64,000 nt of DNA, from positions 161,418 through 225,417 of the forward strand of contig DATGHU010000026.1 of NCBI GenBank assembly GCA_035307765.1. Direction: 5' to 3'. This DNA is from a bacterium. Its GTDB lineage: Bacteria > Sysuimicrobiota > Sysuimicrobiia > Sysuimicrobiales > Segetimicrobiaceae. Under the pieces are notes generated by a model. That model had not been told where the DNA came from and made no database searches. It saw only the letters and a list, made by a program, of their open reading frames with translations. This document shows positions 1-8,405 of the stretch, in pieces. The stretch's first letter is position 1, and each line of letters opens with the position of its first letter. The position numbers were made by a program, and so were the translations under genes.

Positions 1-377
1 ACGAGACGGGCCGGACCGCCCTCCCACGCCACCGCCAGCGCCAGTGCCAAGAGACCCACATCGCGCACCAGAACATCGGTCACCCCGCCGGTCCGGAGGA
101 GGCCGAGGACGACCTCGGCGAGGACGCCGACGGCCAGCCAGGGCACGAGACGCGGGAGCAGGTCGATCACGAGCGCCAGGCTCAGGAAGAGGATGATCCA
201 GTCGTGCCGGAGCGCCCACGGGACCCCCGGCAGGCGCGCGGTCAGCTCGGGAATCCCGGCCCCTACTCCCCCGCTCGGCGCCGCCAGGCCTTCCCAGACG
301 CTGATCCCGCCGAGGATCGCCCCGAGCGTCAGCCGTCCCACCCGACGAGCGACTCGGCGGCCCCGATCACTGGGCAA
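1..377 (-). CDS. membrane protein, C-terminally truncated by window edge
   Basis: An open frame on the minus strand runs off the left edge. I start it at TTG 377, which overlaps the stop of the preceding gene (ATTGCCCAGTGA), as expected for translational coupling; a GTG about ten codons further in is an alternative. The visible product of about 125 residues opens with an Arg-rich segment followed by a hydrophobic stretch (LTLGAILGGISVW). Two more hydrophobic stretches follow (WIILFLSLALVIDLL and a Val/Leu-rich segment). It looks like a small polytopic inner-membrane protein. I do not recognise the family. It appears to be the second gene of a two-gene unit downstream of the riboswitch near 1.5 kb. 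Confidence 0.5.
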   Translation of the reverse strand, partial: MPSDRGRRVARRVGRLTLGAILGGISVWEGLAAPSGGVGAGIPELTARLPGVPWALRHDWIILFLSLALVIDLLPRLVPWLAVGVLAEVVLGLLRTGGVTDVLVRDVGLLALALAVAWEGGPARL

Positions 378-1008
378 TGATGTGCCCTCCGCCGTCGGTC
401 AGGACGAAGCCGTCGTCACCGTAGTTGTTGTCGCCGTCGAAGCCGTCGTCGCCCATGCGGGTCTCGATCAGGTAGAGCCTGTCGCCGCGGGGGAAGGTGT
501 CCGACTGCGGGGGCTGGTCGGCGGTCGACACCGTGACCTTCTCGGTCCGCTCGTCGACGGGCGCGAACGACACCTGGAAACCGCTCAAAGCCTGCTCAGT
601 GTCTGCCGACGGCGTTCCAGGATAGAGCTGGTAGGCGTACGGGCCGTAGATGCTGTCCGACAGCAGGGGACCGGGGGCGACGGCACTGGGGGCCTGGGCC
701 GGCGGAGCTGCCCCTGTGTTTCCGGTTGTCCGCGTGGCGCCCCCCGCGGTGCGGGACCTCCGCGGGGCGGCCGTCCTCTGCCGATTTCTCGTCTGTCCCG
801 CACGAGGGGTGGGAGCAACCGCACCGGGCGCCCGGCCCGGAGCCGATGTCGCGCCCAGGGAGCGACCCGTCCCGGTGCCGGTCATGGCCTGGGGAAGCCC
901 GCTCCCGGTCAGATGCGGGGCGGAGTAGCCTTTGAGGCCGAGGGCGATCCCGACGAGGCCGATCATCACCATGCCGACCATCCTCCAGGACGCCCGTGTC
1001 AATCGCAT
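367..1008 (-). CDS. membrane-anchored protein of unknown function
   Basis: The start at 1008 is chosen because GGAGGA lies 8 bases upstream; an in-frame ATG at 1041 lacks such a site. The product of about 213 residues begins with a short basic segment and one hydrophobic helix (MVGMVMIGLVGIALGL), so it is probably anchored with its bulk outside the cytoplasm. A low-complexity Pro/Ala/Arg/Thr region of about 90 residues follows. A compact C-terminal part is rich in Asp/Gly (MGDDGFDGDNNYGDDGF), which could bind divalent cations. I recognise no family. It overlaps the next gene and lies about 440 bp downstream of the c-di-GMP riboswitch, which may control it. Confidence 0.5.
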   Translation of the reverse strand: MRLTRASWRMVGMVMIGLVGIALGLKGYSAPHLTGSGLPQAMTGTGTGRSLGATSAPGRAPGAVAPTPRAGQTRNRQRTAAPRRSRTAGGATRTTGNTGAAPPAQAPSAVAPGPLLSDSIYGPYAYQLYPGTPSADTEQALSGFQVSFAPVDERTEKVTVSTADQPPQSDTFPRGDRLYLIETRMGDDGFDGDNNYGDDGFVLTDGGGHIIAQ

Positions 1009-1237
1009 TCGCACTGTCCTCCGGCATTCGGCTCTCCGCACCAGGATACCTCGACAGGATGACAGGGTGATGACGGGAAGTCGCCTTGCGGACGGTGGGC
1101 TCCGTGGCGGGCGGGCGCATCACGCCGAAGGCGCTGGTCTCGCATCCCGGGAGTGTTGCTTCTGGGTCCCCACCTTCGAAGTCCTTCGCCCGGGAGCGAT
1201 GGCAAGGGCGCAGCACGGGATCACAAATGCTCCAAGA

Positions 1238-1275
1238 AAAGCAGACGAGGCCGGGGAGGGGTTCCCGGCCCCGCC
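1238..1275 (-). terminator. rho-independent-like terminator in riboswitch leader
   Basis: On the minus strand GGGGCCGGG and CCCGGCCTC form a GC-rich stem around an AACCCCTC loop. It is followed by CTGCTTTTC. It lies between the riboswitch and the first gene (start 1008), so it may be a second attenuation point in the same leader. Confidence 0.5.
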
Positions 1276-1448
1276 TTAGGGGGGGAGGTGCGCGAGCTCA
1301 ACGGAAAGGACGCCGCCTGCGCAGGGACGACGAGCACCGCGTCCCGAGAGAATCCCGATCGAGACCGCCTGAGGGGGGGTGAGACGAAAAAGCCCGCGAG
1401 GACGAATCCCCACCGGCCGGGGCGCCCTGTCGGCGCTCCGAACCGTCC

Positions 1449-1531
1449 CCCTTCGGCAACCCGGCTGACCTCGCGAAAGGTCCCGTGGCTTTGCGTCCCT
1501 GGGTCGCCCCAGGTTTGCCTTTGTCGGTGGG
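1449..1531 (-). promoter_or_regulatory. cyclic-di-GMP class I riboswitch (GEMM-I)
   Basis: Read on the minus strand, the segment contains the conserved GEMM-I blocks in order: GGCAAACC, a short stem capped by a GCGA (GNRA) tetraloop (TGGG-GCGA-CCCA), GGGACGCAAAGCCACGGG, then a second helix ending in AGCCGGGTTGCCG. The base equivalent to G20 of the Vc2 aptamer appears to be G, which favours c-di-GMP over cGAMP. Beyond the aptamer come a 5-bp hairpin (GCGCC/GGCGC), a GGACG/CGTCC closure and five T residues at 1387-1391, a plausible terminator-type expression platform. The first good coding start downstream is at 1008. Sequence and order of blocks are seen directly; ligand and target gene are inferred. 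Confidence 0.85.
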
Positions 1532-1535
1532 AGAC

Positions 1536-2051
1536 CGGTTCCGGTGCTCCCCCGCGGTACACGATCCCTGCGACTTGCCATGAATCATACGCGTGCGGGA
1601 GGCGCGATGTCAATGCAAGTTCGTCCGAGGATTCATGGAAGATCGTGCGGGGCCCCCAGGCGCATCACCCCCCCGCCGGCGTCTCGCGCCGGCTTCCCAT
1701 GTAAATGTATAAATGGGGAGGTGGGCAGTCGCGGAAGACCTCCCCAGGGAAAGAGCAGATAGGCGTGTCGGTGGAACGCGGGGGCGCGGGGCGCTCCGCG
1801 GAGCGCGCGACCTACCTCGGTGCCGTATCGAGAAGAATCGGGACATCGCCTGACGAAGCGTTGTGTATCGTAGGGTGTAACGAACGAGGTCCCAAGCATG
1901 AGGCGCCAATGCCCTTGCCGCGTGCGCCAAGAACGCGGGTGCGCGCAGCGCGGACGCACGACTCGACCCGCTCGGCTCCACGGTACCATCGACCGGTCGC
2001 CGACACCACAGCCGCGGGAAGGGAAGCCAGGGAGCACGGAAGCGAGGACTG
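1536..2051. other. intergenic region between divergent units
   Basis: No convincing gene was seen here: open frames on both strands are Arg/Pro/Gly-rich, lack ribosome sites and overlap each other. It must hold the minus-strand promoter for the riboswitch leader and the plus-strand promoter for the gene starting at 2052. An AT-rich spot (GTAAATGTATAAATGG near 1700) is the best promoter-like patch, but I cannot assign hexamers. Confidence 0.4.
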
Positions 2052-3893
2052 ATGAGACGGTTCGCCGATCTTCCAACCCGCGACGCGGCATGGAGCGCGA
2101 TCGTGTTTGTGGTCGTCCTGACGGCGATCGTGCTGATCAATCTGCCATTCTTGTCCTCGTATGCGGTTCAGGGCGACGATTTCGCGCTGATCCTGCACAG
2201 TTCTCGGTTCTTCCCGATGTCGCCGATACAATGGGTGACGCAGGGCTACCGCGACTACAATGTGAACTTCCCTGAGATCGGGCCCTCGCAGACAAACTTC
2301 ATTCGCCCCACAATCAATGCCTCCGTCTACCTCATCAGTTGGCTCAGCCCCCGGCCGACGTCTGTGGTGATGCTCGGGACGAATTATGTGGGGCACGCGT
2401 TGATGGCGGCGCTCGTCTTTCTGGTGTCGCGGAGGATCTTCAGCCTGTCGTTGCCCGGCGGGCTTCTGGCGTCGGCCCTATTCGCGGGATCGGTGTCCTC
2501 GGCGGAACTGCTGCATCTCGTGGCGTTTGGCGGGGACATGATCGCCGCGGTGTTCGCCATCCTGGCCCTCCTCGTCACCGCCTCCCGGAGCGGTGGGCGC
2601 CCGAACATGGCAGGGCTCGCGGCGATCAGCGGCTTGCTTGGCCTCTCCATGTTTGCGAAGGAAACGGCGCTGGCCGCCCCCGGAGTGGTGGGCGTGTATT
2701 TCCTCCGATCCTCGGCATTCGCCCGTGGTCCGCACGCGGAGTCAGCGGCAATCCCCCCGCCGACCGGACGGCCGTGGCCGGTCTTGGTCGCGTTGGGAGT
2801 CCCGCTGCTCGCCTACCTGATCGTCCGCGCCCACGCAGGCCTGGGCGGAAACTACGTGCTGAGCGATCTCGGAGAAACACGCGTGGGCAGCATCCCGCTC
2901 GTGGCTCTGAACTCGGTTCGGTTCTTCTTGACCGCCTTCTTCCCGATCGAAACGGACACACTGCAACGGATTCTGTCGGGTGGCCCGCCTGATGCTGCGT
3001 CCGCCATCGCCATCGGACGCGGGATCGCGGCCATGGGCGTGAACGTGCTCATCTGGATCATGGTGGGCCGGGCATGGCGTCTGCCGCACGAAGGCCGCTG
3101 GCTGGGGCCGGCGCTCGTCATGACGTGTGCCGCGGCCGCCGTCCCAATCGTCGTGAAGGCCGACAATCGGTTCATGTACTTCGAGCAGGCGCTGCTCCTC
3201 CCCGTGCTCGTCGCGCTGCTCGGTCGACTGGATACCCCTCGCCCTCAACGGCACCTGTCCGGCGGTGTGCTCAGCGTGGGATTCGTCGTCCTGCTCATCG
3301 CGATCGGACCCGGATACTTCCTGACGCGGCACCTGCTGGAGCAGCCCGCACTGGTGAGGGACAATCGAACCGCCGCGTCGCTGGAAGCGGCGATCACGGA
3401 TCAACTGCGCGATCCGGGCGTGAAACGCCTGTACCTGCTGAACGCCCCCCTCACCCTGCGCCCCGGGATTCCCGCGCTGGAGTTTCTGGCGGCGCTCGAC
3501 CGACGGACCGACGTCAAGCTCCGAGTGGTCGATACCCTGGACGGCGCACCAGGGAAGCCGGACTCAACCGTGCCGGGAGTCCGCCTGACCCCTCAGGGAA
3601 CCCGGCTGAAGGTGACGATCCGAATCGGCCCGGGCCAGCAACTCTTCAGCGGCATCGATCCGCGCCAGCTCCGCAGGCTCGGCGACCCAGACCTCCTCAC
3701 CTATGAACCGATCACCGCCGTGGCCACCACCGTCTGGGGAAGGTCGATGGTGGTGCAGACTCACCTCGTGGCATACATCCCCGATGCCGTGCGCGGGGAC
3801 TACGTGCTCGTGGGACTGGATCCGAGCGAACCAGGGGTGCACGTTTCTAAACCCCCCCAGCTCACCTGGCAAGTCCCCCATGATGGGTCCTGA
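2052..3893 (+). CDS. GT-C fold membrane glycosyltransferase (GT39/TMTC-like)
   Basis: The 613-residue protein has an N-terminal transmembrane helix followed by a loop with GDDF (about residues 40-44), the position of the acidic metal/substrate motif of GT-C enzymes. Eight or more further hydrophobic segments run to about residue 440, and a KE pair follows a helix (FAKETALAAP), as in GT39/TMTC mannosyltransferases. The C-terminal 170 residues are soluble and probably extracytoplasmic. The likely role is transfer of a sugar from a polyprenyl-phosphate donor at the outer face of the inner membrane. It is the only plus-strand gene in the first 30 kb and converges with the minus-strand cluster. 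Family assignment is fairly firm; the acceptor is unknown. Confidence 0.65.
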   Translation: MRRFADLPTRDAAWSAIVFVVVLTAIVLINLPFLSSYAVQGDDFALILHSSRFFPMSPIQWVTQGYRDYNVNFPEIGPSQTNFIRPTINASVYLISWLSPRPTSVVMLGTNYVGHALMAALVFLVSRRIFSLSLPGGLLASALFAGSVSSAELLHLVAFGGDMIAAVFAILALLVTASRSGGRPNMAGLAAISGLLGLSMFAKETALAAPGVVGVYFLRSSAFARGPHAESAAIPPPTGRPWPVLVALGVPLLAYLIVRAHAGLGGNYVLSDLGETRVGSIPLVALNSVRFFLTAFFPIETDTLQRILSGGPPDAASAIAIGRGIAAMGVNVLIWIMVGRAWRLPHEGRWLGPALVMTCAAAAVPIVVKADNRFMYFEQALLLPVLVALLGRLDTPRPQRHLSGGVLSVGFVVLLIAIGPGYFLTRHLLEQPALVRDNRTAASLEAAITDQLRDPGVKRLYLLNAPLTLRPGIPALEFLAALDRRTDVKLRVVDTLDGAPGKPDSTVPGVRLTPQGTRLKVTIRIGPGQQLFSGIDPRQLRRLGDPDLLTYEPITAVATTVWGRSMVVQTHLVAYIPDAVRGDYVLVGLDPSEPGVHVSKPPQLTWQVPHDGS

Positions 3894-3895
3894 CC

Positions 3896-3935
3896 AAAAA
3901 ACGAGCCCTCGAACGAATCGATTTGTAGAGGCTCT
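3896..3935 (-). terminator. rho-independent terminator
   Basis: On the minus strand GAGCCTC pairs with GAGGGCTC (one bulged G) and is followed by GTTTTTTGG. It lies immediately after the stop codon of the GT4 gene and ends the minus-strand cluster, opposite the converging gene that stops at 3893. Confidence 0.75.
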
Positions 3936-5166
3936 AGGGATGTCCGTCCGCGGCGGCCGCCACCGCCTCCCGATATATGGCGTTGATGTGTTCCACCTTC
4001 TGTTCCCACCGGTACGCGTCGGCGCTCCATCGCCTCCCGGCTTCGGCGAGCTCCTGGCGGTGCGCCGGATCCCGCGCCAACCGGCGCATCGCCTCCGCAA
4101 GATCCCGTACCGCCTGCGCGGGAGCGCACGCAGGGATTTGGATCCCGCTCCCCTTGGTGACTTGTGCGGGCCCCCCCAGCTGGAGGCAGATGACGGGACG
4201 GCCCATCGCCATCGCCTCCAAACACACCGTCCCTCCCGAATCGCGCATTCCGGGAAAGACCAAGATATGGGACCGGGCCAGCATTGCCCATGCCTCCTCG
4301 CGGGGCAGCCGTCCCCAAAATCTGGCCCGGGACGCGATCCCCAGGGCCGCGGCCTGGCACTGAAGCCTGGACCGTTCAGGACCGTCTCCCACCACCCAAA
4401 ACTCCGCGTCCAGCCCGGCCTGCGCAAACGCCCGCAGGGCCAGATGGACGCCCTTCCACCGAAACAAGTTGCCGATGCTGATGAACCGGAGCGGCGCCTC
4501 GGCGGGCGGCGGGTAGCTGGCCAGCCGGATCAGGTCGCGGTCCGACAGCCCCAGCTGGCTGAGGATCCGTACATTGTGCCCCCGCATCCGCAGGATCCGG
4601 TCCGCGGTCGCCGGGGTGGTGGCGAGCGTGACGGCACTCCGTCTGGCGGTGAGCCGCACCAAGGGGTCGTGCTCCCCTACCCACCGGGCCAGATCCCGCA
4701 CGGTTTCGTGGGCCATCCCGATGGGGCCCAAATCCCGCCGAAACGCGCCGGGGATGGATTCTCCCCCTCCCACCGGTCCCCAGACGAACGGAGCCCCCAG
4801 CAGCGCCAGGACGCTCGGCGTCCAGTATTTCACAAAGGTGAGGTGGTGGACGAGATCAAACCTGATGCCGCGGTGCAGTCGGCGAACGGTGAAGTAGGCC
4901 CCGAGTTGCCAGAGGTAGTAGTACAGCTGCGCCCCTCGCTGCCCGTGCTTCCACCAACGGGCCCACCGCGGAAGATCATAGTAGACGAAGTGAACGCTTG
5001 GCATCGGGGTGCGGGCCGTCTCCCGCTCGATCGCCGGCCGGTTGTTGGCCCGCGTCAGGGCCCAGACCTCATGGTGCGCGGCCAGGGCCTGCACGGTGCC
5101 CCAGCCCACTCCCGGTTCGGAGCCTCTGTTCGGCTCGCAGGCGTAGGCGGACAGCAGAACCCTCAC
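3934..5166 (-). CDS. GT4-family glycosyltransferase
   Basis: The protein of about 410 residues has the two-lobed GT-B architecture. The N-terminal lobe begins VRVLLSAYACEPNRGSEPG, typical of a subfamily annotated as group 1 glycosyltransferases. The C-terminal lobe has the nucleotide-sugar motif LRFISIGNLFRWKGVHLAL and the E(x7)E element in DSGGTVCLEAMAMGRPVI. The GTG start at 5166 overlaps the deacetylase stop by 4 bases (GTGA), indicating coupling. It is a cytoplasmic retaining transferase that adds one sugar to a lipid-linked repeat. Donor and acceptor cannot be read from sequence. It is the last gene of its operon, ending at a clear terminator. Confidence 0.8.
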   Translation of the reverse strand: MRVLLSAYACEPNRGSEPGVGWGTVQALAAHHEVWALTRANNRPAIERETARTPMPSVHFVYYDLPRWARWWKHGQRGAQLYYYLWQLGAYFTVRRLHRGIRFDLVHHLTFVKYWTPSVLALLGAPFVWGPVGGGESIPGAFRRDLGPIGMAHETVRDLARWVGEHDPLVRLTARRSAVTLATTPATADRILRMRGHNVRILSQLGLSDRDLIRLASYPPPAEAPLRFISIGNLFRWKGVHLALRAFAQAGLDAEFWVVGDGPERSRLQCQAAALGIASRARFWGRLPREEAWAMLARSHILVFPGMRDSGGTVCLEAMAMGRPVICLQLGGPAQVTKGSGIQIPACAPAQAVRDLAEAMRRLARDPAHRQELAEAGRRWSADAYRWEQKVEHINAIYREAVAAAADGHP

Positions 5167-5987
5167 GGCCCCGTGCGTTCGCGGGCCGCCCCCGGGGGAG
5201 TATGAAGCTTCCTGCGCACGGCGAAACGGACACGACTCGGCATCAGCCGTTTGACCAGCCAGGCGCCTCTCATCGCCAGGGGCATCGCACCGACCCGGAG
5301 GGCCGCGGTGACCCATCCGCGCTTCAGGGTGAACTCGGTCACCGGAATGCAGGGAATCTCCCAGCGCGCCTCCCAGGACTCATAGATCCCCCACCGCATC
5401 GACCGCGACGCCGCGTATCCATACCGGCCGAGCGCCTGCCGCACCACCCGGCTGCCCAGTCCTCCCGGAGGGGCGAAATACACCACCGGCGCCCCCCCGA
5501 CATCCTCCAGGAACTTCTTTGAGTCCTCCAGTTCCCTTCGTATCGCGGCGGGCGGCAGGCCCGCCTCCAGGCGCAGGTGATCGAACCCATGCGAGCCAAT
5601 CCGGATCCCCATCGCACCGAGGCCGCGCACCCGGTGTGGCGGGAGGAAGCCCGGCCGGCCCACTCGGCCCGCCGGGACAAAGAAGATCGCCGGCAAACCC
5701 CGGCGGGCCAGTTCCTCCCCCGCCCACAGATGGTCCTCGGTGCCGTCATCAAACGTCAGGACGGCGGCGCGCTTCCGCAGGGACTCGCCCGACGCGAGTT
5801 GGGTGTCGGTCACGGTGCCCATCGCCGCGATCGCGTCCAACAGGTGGCAGAACGATCGGCGCGTGATGTCGTGATCCCTTTCGCACCGCTCGACCACCCG
5901 GTGGAAGGTGAGCACGCACAGCCCGCCCCGCCCCCCGTGCGCGTCGCCGTTCGTCTGCGGAAGAGGACCTTCCCGCCGCGGCATCAT
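5163..5987 (-). CDS. polysaccharide deacetylase (NodB domain)
   Basis: The NodB-type core is present: the first motif TFDDGTEDH carries the catalytic and metal Asp residues, and SHGFDH supplies the two metal His residues. YFAPPGG matches the later motif where Tyr-Pro-Phe-Gly is more usual. At 274 residues it is a normal length for a single-domain member. There is no clear signal peptide, so it may act in the cytoplasm or at the membrane face, removing acetyl groups from an N-acetylated sugar or lipid-linked intermediate. It overlaps the downstream GT4 gene by 4 bases. The exact start is uncertain (ATGATG with AGAGG just upstream). Confidence 0.75.
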   Translation of the reverse strand: MMPRREGPLPQTNGDAHGGRGGLCVLTFHRVVERCERDHDITRRSFCHLLDAIAAMGTVTDTQLASGESLRKRAAVLTFDDGTEDHLWAGEELARRGLPAIFFVPAGRVGRPGFLPPHRVRGLGAMGIRIGSHGFDHLRLEAGLPPAAIRRELEDSKKFLEDVGGAPVVYFAPPGGLGSRVVRQALGRYGYAASRSMRWGIYESWEARWEIPCIPVTEFTLKRGWVTAALRVGAMPLAMRGAWLVKRLMPSRVRFAVRRKLHTPPGAARERTGP

Positions 5988-6068
5988 GCCTCTCGCCGCA
6001 TCCCCGAGGCACCCCGCGGGCGCCGGCTTGCGCGGACGGATGTCCCGTCCGTGTGGCTCGTTGTCAAT

Positions 6069-8405
6069 TCAATCATCGCCCGCCACCCGGTCCGCGGCCG
6101 CCACATTCTTTCGGATGATGCCGAACAGCCCCCGGCCGTGGAAGCGCGGCGGATCGGGTCGAAGGGGCTCGGCGTAGCAGACCAGGGACTGATGACCCGA
6201 AAACGCCCGCGTGAACGAAGCGAAGCCCCGGTTGAGATCAATGTCGTCGACGATGAGGACCCCGCCCGGGCGCAACGCCGCCCACGCCCGATCGAGCTCG
6301 AAGCGGACGGTGCGTTCCGTATGCCGACTGTCGTGGATGAAGAGGTCGATCTGCCCGAGCCGGGCCAGCAGCCCCGGGAGGCGCTGCGCGCTCGACCCCT
6401 TCAGGTACGACCAGCGGTGGCGAAGGCGGTCCAACACCGCCGCCCCGACTTGCCGGTGCAACTCCGGTTTCAGGGCCGGGGGTAGGTCAATGCTCCAAAG
6501 GTGACCGCTGCCGTTCCGTTCCAATGCTTCGAGAATCACCCGAGTGGTAAACCCACGCGCGACTCCGGTTTCGACGATGCAAGCGGGCCGCAGATGCCGA
6601 ACCACATACCACACCGCACGGACCATTCCCGGCTCCCCGTCCCCCCACCCGCCAAAAGCTCCCCGGCCGATCTGCACCCCCTGCGCCTCAAATGGCGCCA
6701 CCACCTGCGGCCACAGCGCCCAAAACTCGGGGTCCGCCTCGCCCGGCCCTGGAAGGCCGAGGAGTTGGTGCAGGCGGCGTTCCCAATCGCGTTCCACCTC
6801 GTACCCGCACCGCGGCCTGCGGCGCTCCCGCCATTCGGCGACGTGATCCTGTATCTTCCCCCAGGATTCGCTCGGATCGGTGGCCACGAGACGGGCGAGC
6901 CGCGACACCGTCCTCATCGCCCGGAGAGTGCCCCGCATCGACTTCCTCCTCCCCGCGTTCGGCGCGTCGCTCCCCCCTCCATCGCCGCCGCCGTCGCGAA
7001 CCTCCGTCCCGGCAACGCCCGCCCGACCGGCAGGGCCCCCCGGACGTGAAAGCCATCCAATCCGGCGTGCTCGGACGGCCGTGCGCGGCCCCGCCGCCAC
7101 CCGATCCCGCGCGCCCCGCACGTAGGACGGCAGGCGGTTGGAGATGGGCGGGCCGGGACGCATCCGCAGGGCCCGCTCGACCCCTCGCAGGAACAGCCGA
7201 AGGCCCATCACCAGGAACGGGAGCACATCATCGCGATTGAACCACGCCAATTCCCGCCAGCCCTCGAGCGACCGCCACCACTCGCGGAGCCCGAGCACGC
7301 CCCGTCGGAAATAGCCGAGGCTGGCCAGGAGGTCGTAGGGTTCGACGATGAACGTACGGCCCTCGATCGGGCCGGGCCGGGGGACGCGCCGTCCCGTCAG
7401 ATCGAGATACAGCGCCCTCGCCACATCGAGCCCGGCCGGACTCTCGAACAGCCGAAACTGCGCCCCGATCCGCGGGTTGAAGTCGAGGAGCTTGTACCGG
7501 CCATCCCGCTTATCGAGGCGGTAGTCGAGATCCATCACGCCCGAATAGGACACCGCCTGCAACAGCGCCTCTACCTGCTGCCGCAGCGGTTCGTTTCCCA
7601 CCGCCTGCCCTAGCGTCGTCGGGCCGGCAAAGGGAGGATACGACCGAAGCTTCCTGCCGGTGAAGCCCACACAGCAATCGGATTGGGTGTTGCGGTACCC
7701 GTGGTAGAACCAGTCCTCGCCGCAGGCCGGGGGAATATACTCCTGAAAAATCAGGCTCGACCCGCCCCGGCCTTCCGCGTCCCGGTAGACCGCGACCGCC
7801 TGCTCGGGAGTCCGGGCGATCCATGTGGTGCGTTCGCTCCGCGGGTGCCGCTCGGCGGCTTTCACCATGACCGGAAACATCGCGGACTCGACGAACCGGT
7901 GCACGTCCGAGAGAGAGTTCGGGATCACCGTTTCCGGGCAGGCCACCCCGATCCGCTTGCACAACAGGTACAGCTCCTTCTTGCTGGCCAACGTCCGCGG
8001 GAGATGCGCCGGCTGCTCGGGGAACAGGTACCACCGCCGCAACGTCGCCGCCTCCTCCGCCATGAAAATTGCCGCCGCATCATCCGTAGGAATGAGCACG
8101 GTGGGACGATCCAATCGTTCGGCGATCACCGCCATGCCATCGAGGAGCCGGTGCCGATCCAGATCGCGAGTATCCCAGACGAATGCGCCCGTCAGATATC
8201 CGGAGACCGCGGCCGGGGTGAACCGATCCTCGACGATGCCATAGACCGGCACGCCCAACCGGCCGAGGGTCCGGATGACGCCGAGCCCCCCATGGTCGTG
8301 AAGGACGTACCGACCCACCTTCAGCACCAGCGCCGGCACGGTCGCCTCGGGCGCAGGGAGGAGCGCGTGCGGCAGCTCCCGGGCCCGACTATGGTGATCG
8401 GTCAT
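6069..8405 (-). CDS. ATP-grasp ligase fused to SAM-dependent methyltransferase
   Basis: One uninterrupted frame of about 778 codons from ATG 8405 (GGGAG seven bases upstream). Residues 1 to about 455 form an ATP-grasp ligase. They have an N-terminal Rossmann-like part (ALVLKVGRYVLHDHGGLGV), a central SKKELYLLCKRIGV segment and the metal-binding end YKLLDFNPRIG. This resembles carboxylate-amine ligases such as D-aspartate ligase. Residues about 490-778 resemble CmcI-type methyltransferases (IVETGVARGFTTRVIL, DLFIHDSRHTERT, GGVLIVDDID). The linker between them is low-complexity Gly/Arg/Ala. An internal ATG at 6938 has a strong GGAGGAGGAAG site just upstream, so a separate methyltransferase may also be made. 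Likely role: adding and methylating an amino-acid or acyl decoration on a sugar (inference). Confidence 0.65.
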   Translation of the reverse strand: MTDHHSRARELPHALLPAPEATVPALVLKVGRYVLHDHGGLGVIRTLGRLGVPVYGIVEDRFTPAAVSGYLTGAFVWDTRDLDRHRLLDGMAVIAERLDRPTVLIPTDDAAAIFMAEEAATLRRWYLFPEQPAHLPRTLASKKELYLLCKRIGVACPETVIPNSLSDVHRFVESAMFPVMVKAAERHPRSERTTWIARTPEQAVAVYRDAEGRGGSSLIFQEYIPPACGEDWFYHGYRNTQSDCCVGFTGRKLRSYPPFAGPTTLGQAVGNEPLRQQVEALLQAVSYSGVMDLDYRLDKRDGRYKLLDFNPRIGAQFRLFESPAGLDVARALYLDLTGRRVPRPGPIEGRTFIVEPYDLLASLGYFRRGVLGLREWWRSLEGWRELAWFNRDDVLPFLVMGLRLFLRGVERALRMRPGPPISNRLPSYVRGARDRVAAGPRTAVRARRIGWLSRPGGPAGRAGVAGTEVRDGGGDGGGSDAPNAGRRKSMRGTLRAMRTVSRLARLVATDPSESWGKIQDHVAEWRERRRPRCGYEVERDWERRLHQLLGLPGPGEADPEFWALWPQVVAPFEAQGVQIGRGAFGGWGDGEPGMVRAVWYVVRHLRPACIVETGVARGFTTRVILEALERNGSGHLWSIDLPPALKPELHRQVGAAVLDRLRHRWSYLKGSSAQRLPGLLARLGQIDLFIHDSRHTERTVRFELDRAWAALRPGGVLIVDDIDLNRGFASFTRAFSGHQSLVCYAEPLRPDPPRFHGRGLFGIIRKNVAAADRVAGDD

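Noticed and set aside
1221-1613. 130-codon minus-strand frame through the riboswitch
   Set aside because: It overlaps the aptamer and terminator, lacks a ribosome site and has an Arg/Pro/Gly-rich translation typical of GC-rich non-coding DNA.
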